The notes beneath the pieces are model-generated. The model did no database searches and was not told the origin of the DNA. It worked only from the letters and a program-made list of their open reading frames with translations. The translations under genes and the position numbers were made by a program. From Sphingomonas mali NBRC 15500 (GTDB lineage: Bacteria; Pseudomonadota; Alphaproteobacteria; Sphingomonadales; Sphingomonadaceae), in NCBI RefSeq assembly GCF_001598415.1, contig NZ_BCYX01000011.1, positions 1 to 64,000 of the forward strand: a DNA stretch of 64,000 nt, given 5' to 3'. Positions 62,960-64,000 of this stretch are shown one piece after another. Position 1 is the stretch's first letter; each line of letters opens with the position of its first letter.

Positions 62960-64000
62960 ATGTCGGAACAGATCAATCGTCCAGCCGGCGAAGCCGGTAT
63001 CAATAGGGTTGTCCTCGCCTATTCGGGCGGCCTCGACACCAGCGTCATCCTCAAATGGCTGCAGCAGACCTATCAGTGCGAGGTGGTGACCTTCACCGCC
63101 GACCTCGGCCAGGGCGAGGAGCTCGAGCCGGCGCGCAAGAAGGCAGAGATGGCGGGGGTCAAGCCCGAGCACATCTTCATCGACGATCTGCGCGAGGAGT
63201 TCGTCAAGGACTACGTCTTCCCGATGATGCGCGCCAACGCGCTCTATGAAGGCCTGTACCTGCTCGGCACCTCGATCGCGCGGCCGCTGATCGCCAAGCG
63301 CCAGATCGAGATCGCCAAGCTCGTCAATGCCGATGCGGTCAGCCATGGCGCCACCGGCAAGGGCAACGATCAGGTTCGCTTCGAACTCGGCTATTATGCG
63401 CTCGCCCCCGACATCAAGGTGATCGCGCCGTGGCGCGAATGGGACCTGACCAGCCGCACCCGGTTGATCGAGTTCGCCGAACAGCACCAGATTCCGGTTT
63501 CGAAGGACAAGCGCGGCGAAGCGCCGTTCTCGACCGACGCCAACCTTCTCCACACCTCGTCCGAGGGCAAGGTGCTCGAGGATCCGTGGGAGGAAGTGCC
63601 GGACTACGTCTATTCGCGCACCGACAATCCCGAGGATGCGCCCGACACGCCCGAGATCATCACGATCGATTTCGAGCGCGGCGACGGCGTCGCACTGAAC
63701 GGTGAGGGCATGTCGCCCGCGACGCTCCTCACCAAGCTCAACGAGCTCGGCAAGCGCCACGGCATCGGCCGGCTCGACCTGGTCGAGAACCGTTTCGTCG
63801 GCATGAAGTCGCGCGGCATGTACGAGACGCCGGGCGGCACCATCTATCACCTCGCGCATCGCGGCATCGAGCAATTGACGCTCGACCGCGGCGCCGCGCA
63901 CCTGAAGGACGAGCTCGCGCCGCGTTATGCCGAGCTGATCTATAACGGCTTCTGGTTCTCGCCCGAGCGCGAGATGCTCCAGGCGGCGATCGACCATAGC
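62960..64000 (+). CDS. argG: Argininosuccinate synthase (3' end outside window)
   Basis: Arginine-pathway enzyme joining citrulline and aspartate with ATP; 347 residues are visible of about 400. The ATP-PPi motif [15 protein letters not shown] is at about 17-31, with [23 protein letters not shown] and [21 protein letters not shown] after it. GGAG precedes ATG 62960. The window ends in ...[10 protein letters not shown], so about the last 50-60 residues are missing. Confidence 0.98.
   Translation, partial: MSEQINRPAGEAGINRVVLAYSGGLDTSVILKWLQQTYQCEVVTFTADLGQGEELEPARKKAEMAGVKPEHIFIDDLREEFVKDYVFPMMRANALYEGLYLLGTSIARPLIAKRQIEIAKLVNADAVSHGATGKGNDQVRFELGYYALAPDIKVIAPWREWDLTSRTRLIEFAEQHQIPVSKDKRGEAPFSTDANLLHTSSEGKVLEDPWEEVPDYVYSRTDNPEDAPDTPEIITIDFERGDGVALNGEGMSPATLLTKLNELGKRHGIGRLDLVENRFVGMKSRGMYETPGGTIYHLAHRGIEQLTLDRGAAHLKDELAPRYAELIYNGFWFSPEREMLQAAIDHS

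Noticed and set aside
62936..63997. A 353-aa minus-strand frame opposite argG
   Set aside because: Antisense to argG, which has all its catalytic motifs on the plus strand.

Overview
The window is a high-GC chromosome segment from an alphaproteobacterium, most likely a member of the Sphingomonadales (Sphingomonas or a close relative). The basis is gene content and order: a small aa3-type oxidase subunit IV next to a split pntAA/pntAB/pntB transhydrogenase, Tat-exported glycosidases, many ATGA-overlapping operons, small secreted KEKKICR/CHTK proteins, and several families of long inverted repeats between genes. It is ordinary chromosome with accessory patches; no rRNA, phage, transposase, integrase or CRISPR array was seen.

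Layout. 1-4.4 kb: a relic of a Kup potassium transporter, a GH27 alpha-galactosidase with a TTGTCTGACAA palindrome upstream, intact kup, and a PdeM-type phosphoesterase. 4.6-12.2 kb: exported MsrA, a 47-aa protein, an aspartate aminotransferase, RF3 (prfC), a membrane protein, an aldose-epimerase-like protein coupled to a PLP decarboxylase, and an SDR. 12.2-19.7 kb: pheT-pheS-GNAT, rplT-rpmI, hisN and an orphan NtrC-like regulator. pheT carries a 66-bp palindromic element inserted in frame. 19.9-24.8 kb: oxidase subunit IV and pntAA-pntAB-pntB, interrupted by an unknown exported protein, then a winged-helix regulator and tRNA-Val. 25.0-30.6 kb: GH29 alpha-L-fucosidase, an XRE regulator, a four-gene ArsR-VOC-SRPBCC-SRPBCC operon with twin operators and probably a leaderless first message, and a hydrolase-OsmC fusion. 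30.7-33.2 kb: hemC-hemD-mitofilin-like. 34-35 kb: DUF72 and KTSC genes.

35.1-43.0 kb holds a compact type IV secretion operon, virB2-B3-B4-B6-B8-B9-B10-B11, with no virB1, virB5, virB7, virD4 or relaxase in the window. It is followed by a small exported protein of unknown function. virB11 has no ordinary start codon at the expected place: an ATA sits in a good Shine-Dalgarno context overlapping the virB10 stop. A tRNA-Gly at 44.6 kb has its 3' end duplicated 227 bp away, a possible integration scar.

44.8-64 kb: CnoX-like thioredoxin, LON-domain protein, an operon of M28 peptidase, agmatine deiminase and a frameshifted exported protein, an S9 peptidase, a PRMT-like methyltransferase, rpsD, two tandem small secreted paralogues, trmJ, and btaB/btaA for betaine-lipid synthesis with a Pho-box-like site upstream. 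Then come a DUF1579-like protein divergent from a membrane-anchored LytTR regulator, rpiB-glyA-two small proteins-nrdR, a MATE transporter, and argG cut by the window end.

Most likely leads for something undescribed: the reduced VirB system and its odd virB11 start, the in-frame palindromic element in pheT, the exported protein embedded in the pnt operon, and the twin-operator ArsR operon. All coordinates and motifs were read by eye; family assignments rest on recognised motifs, not searches.
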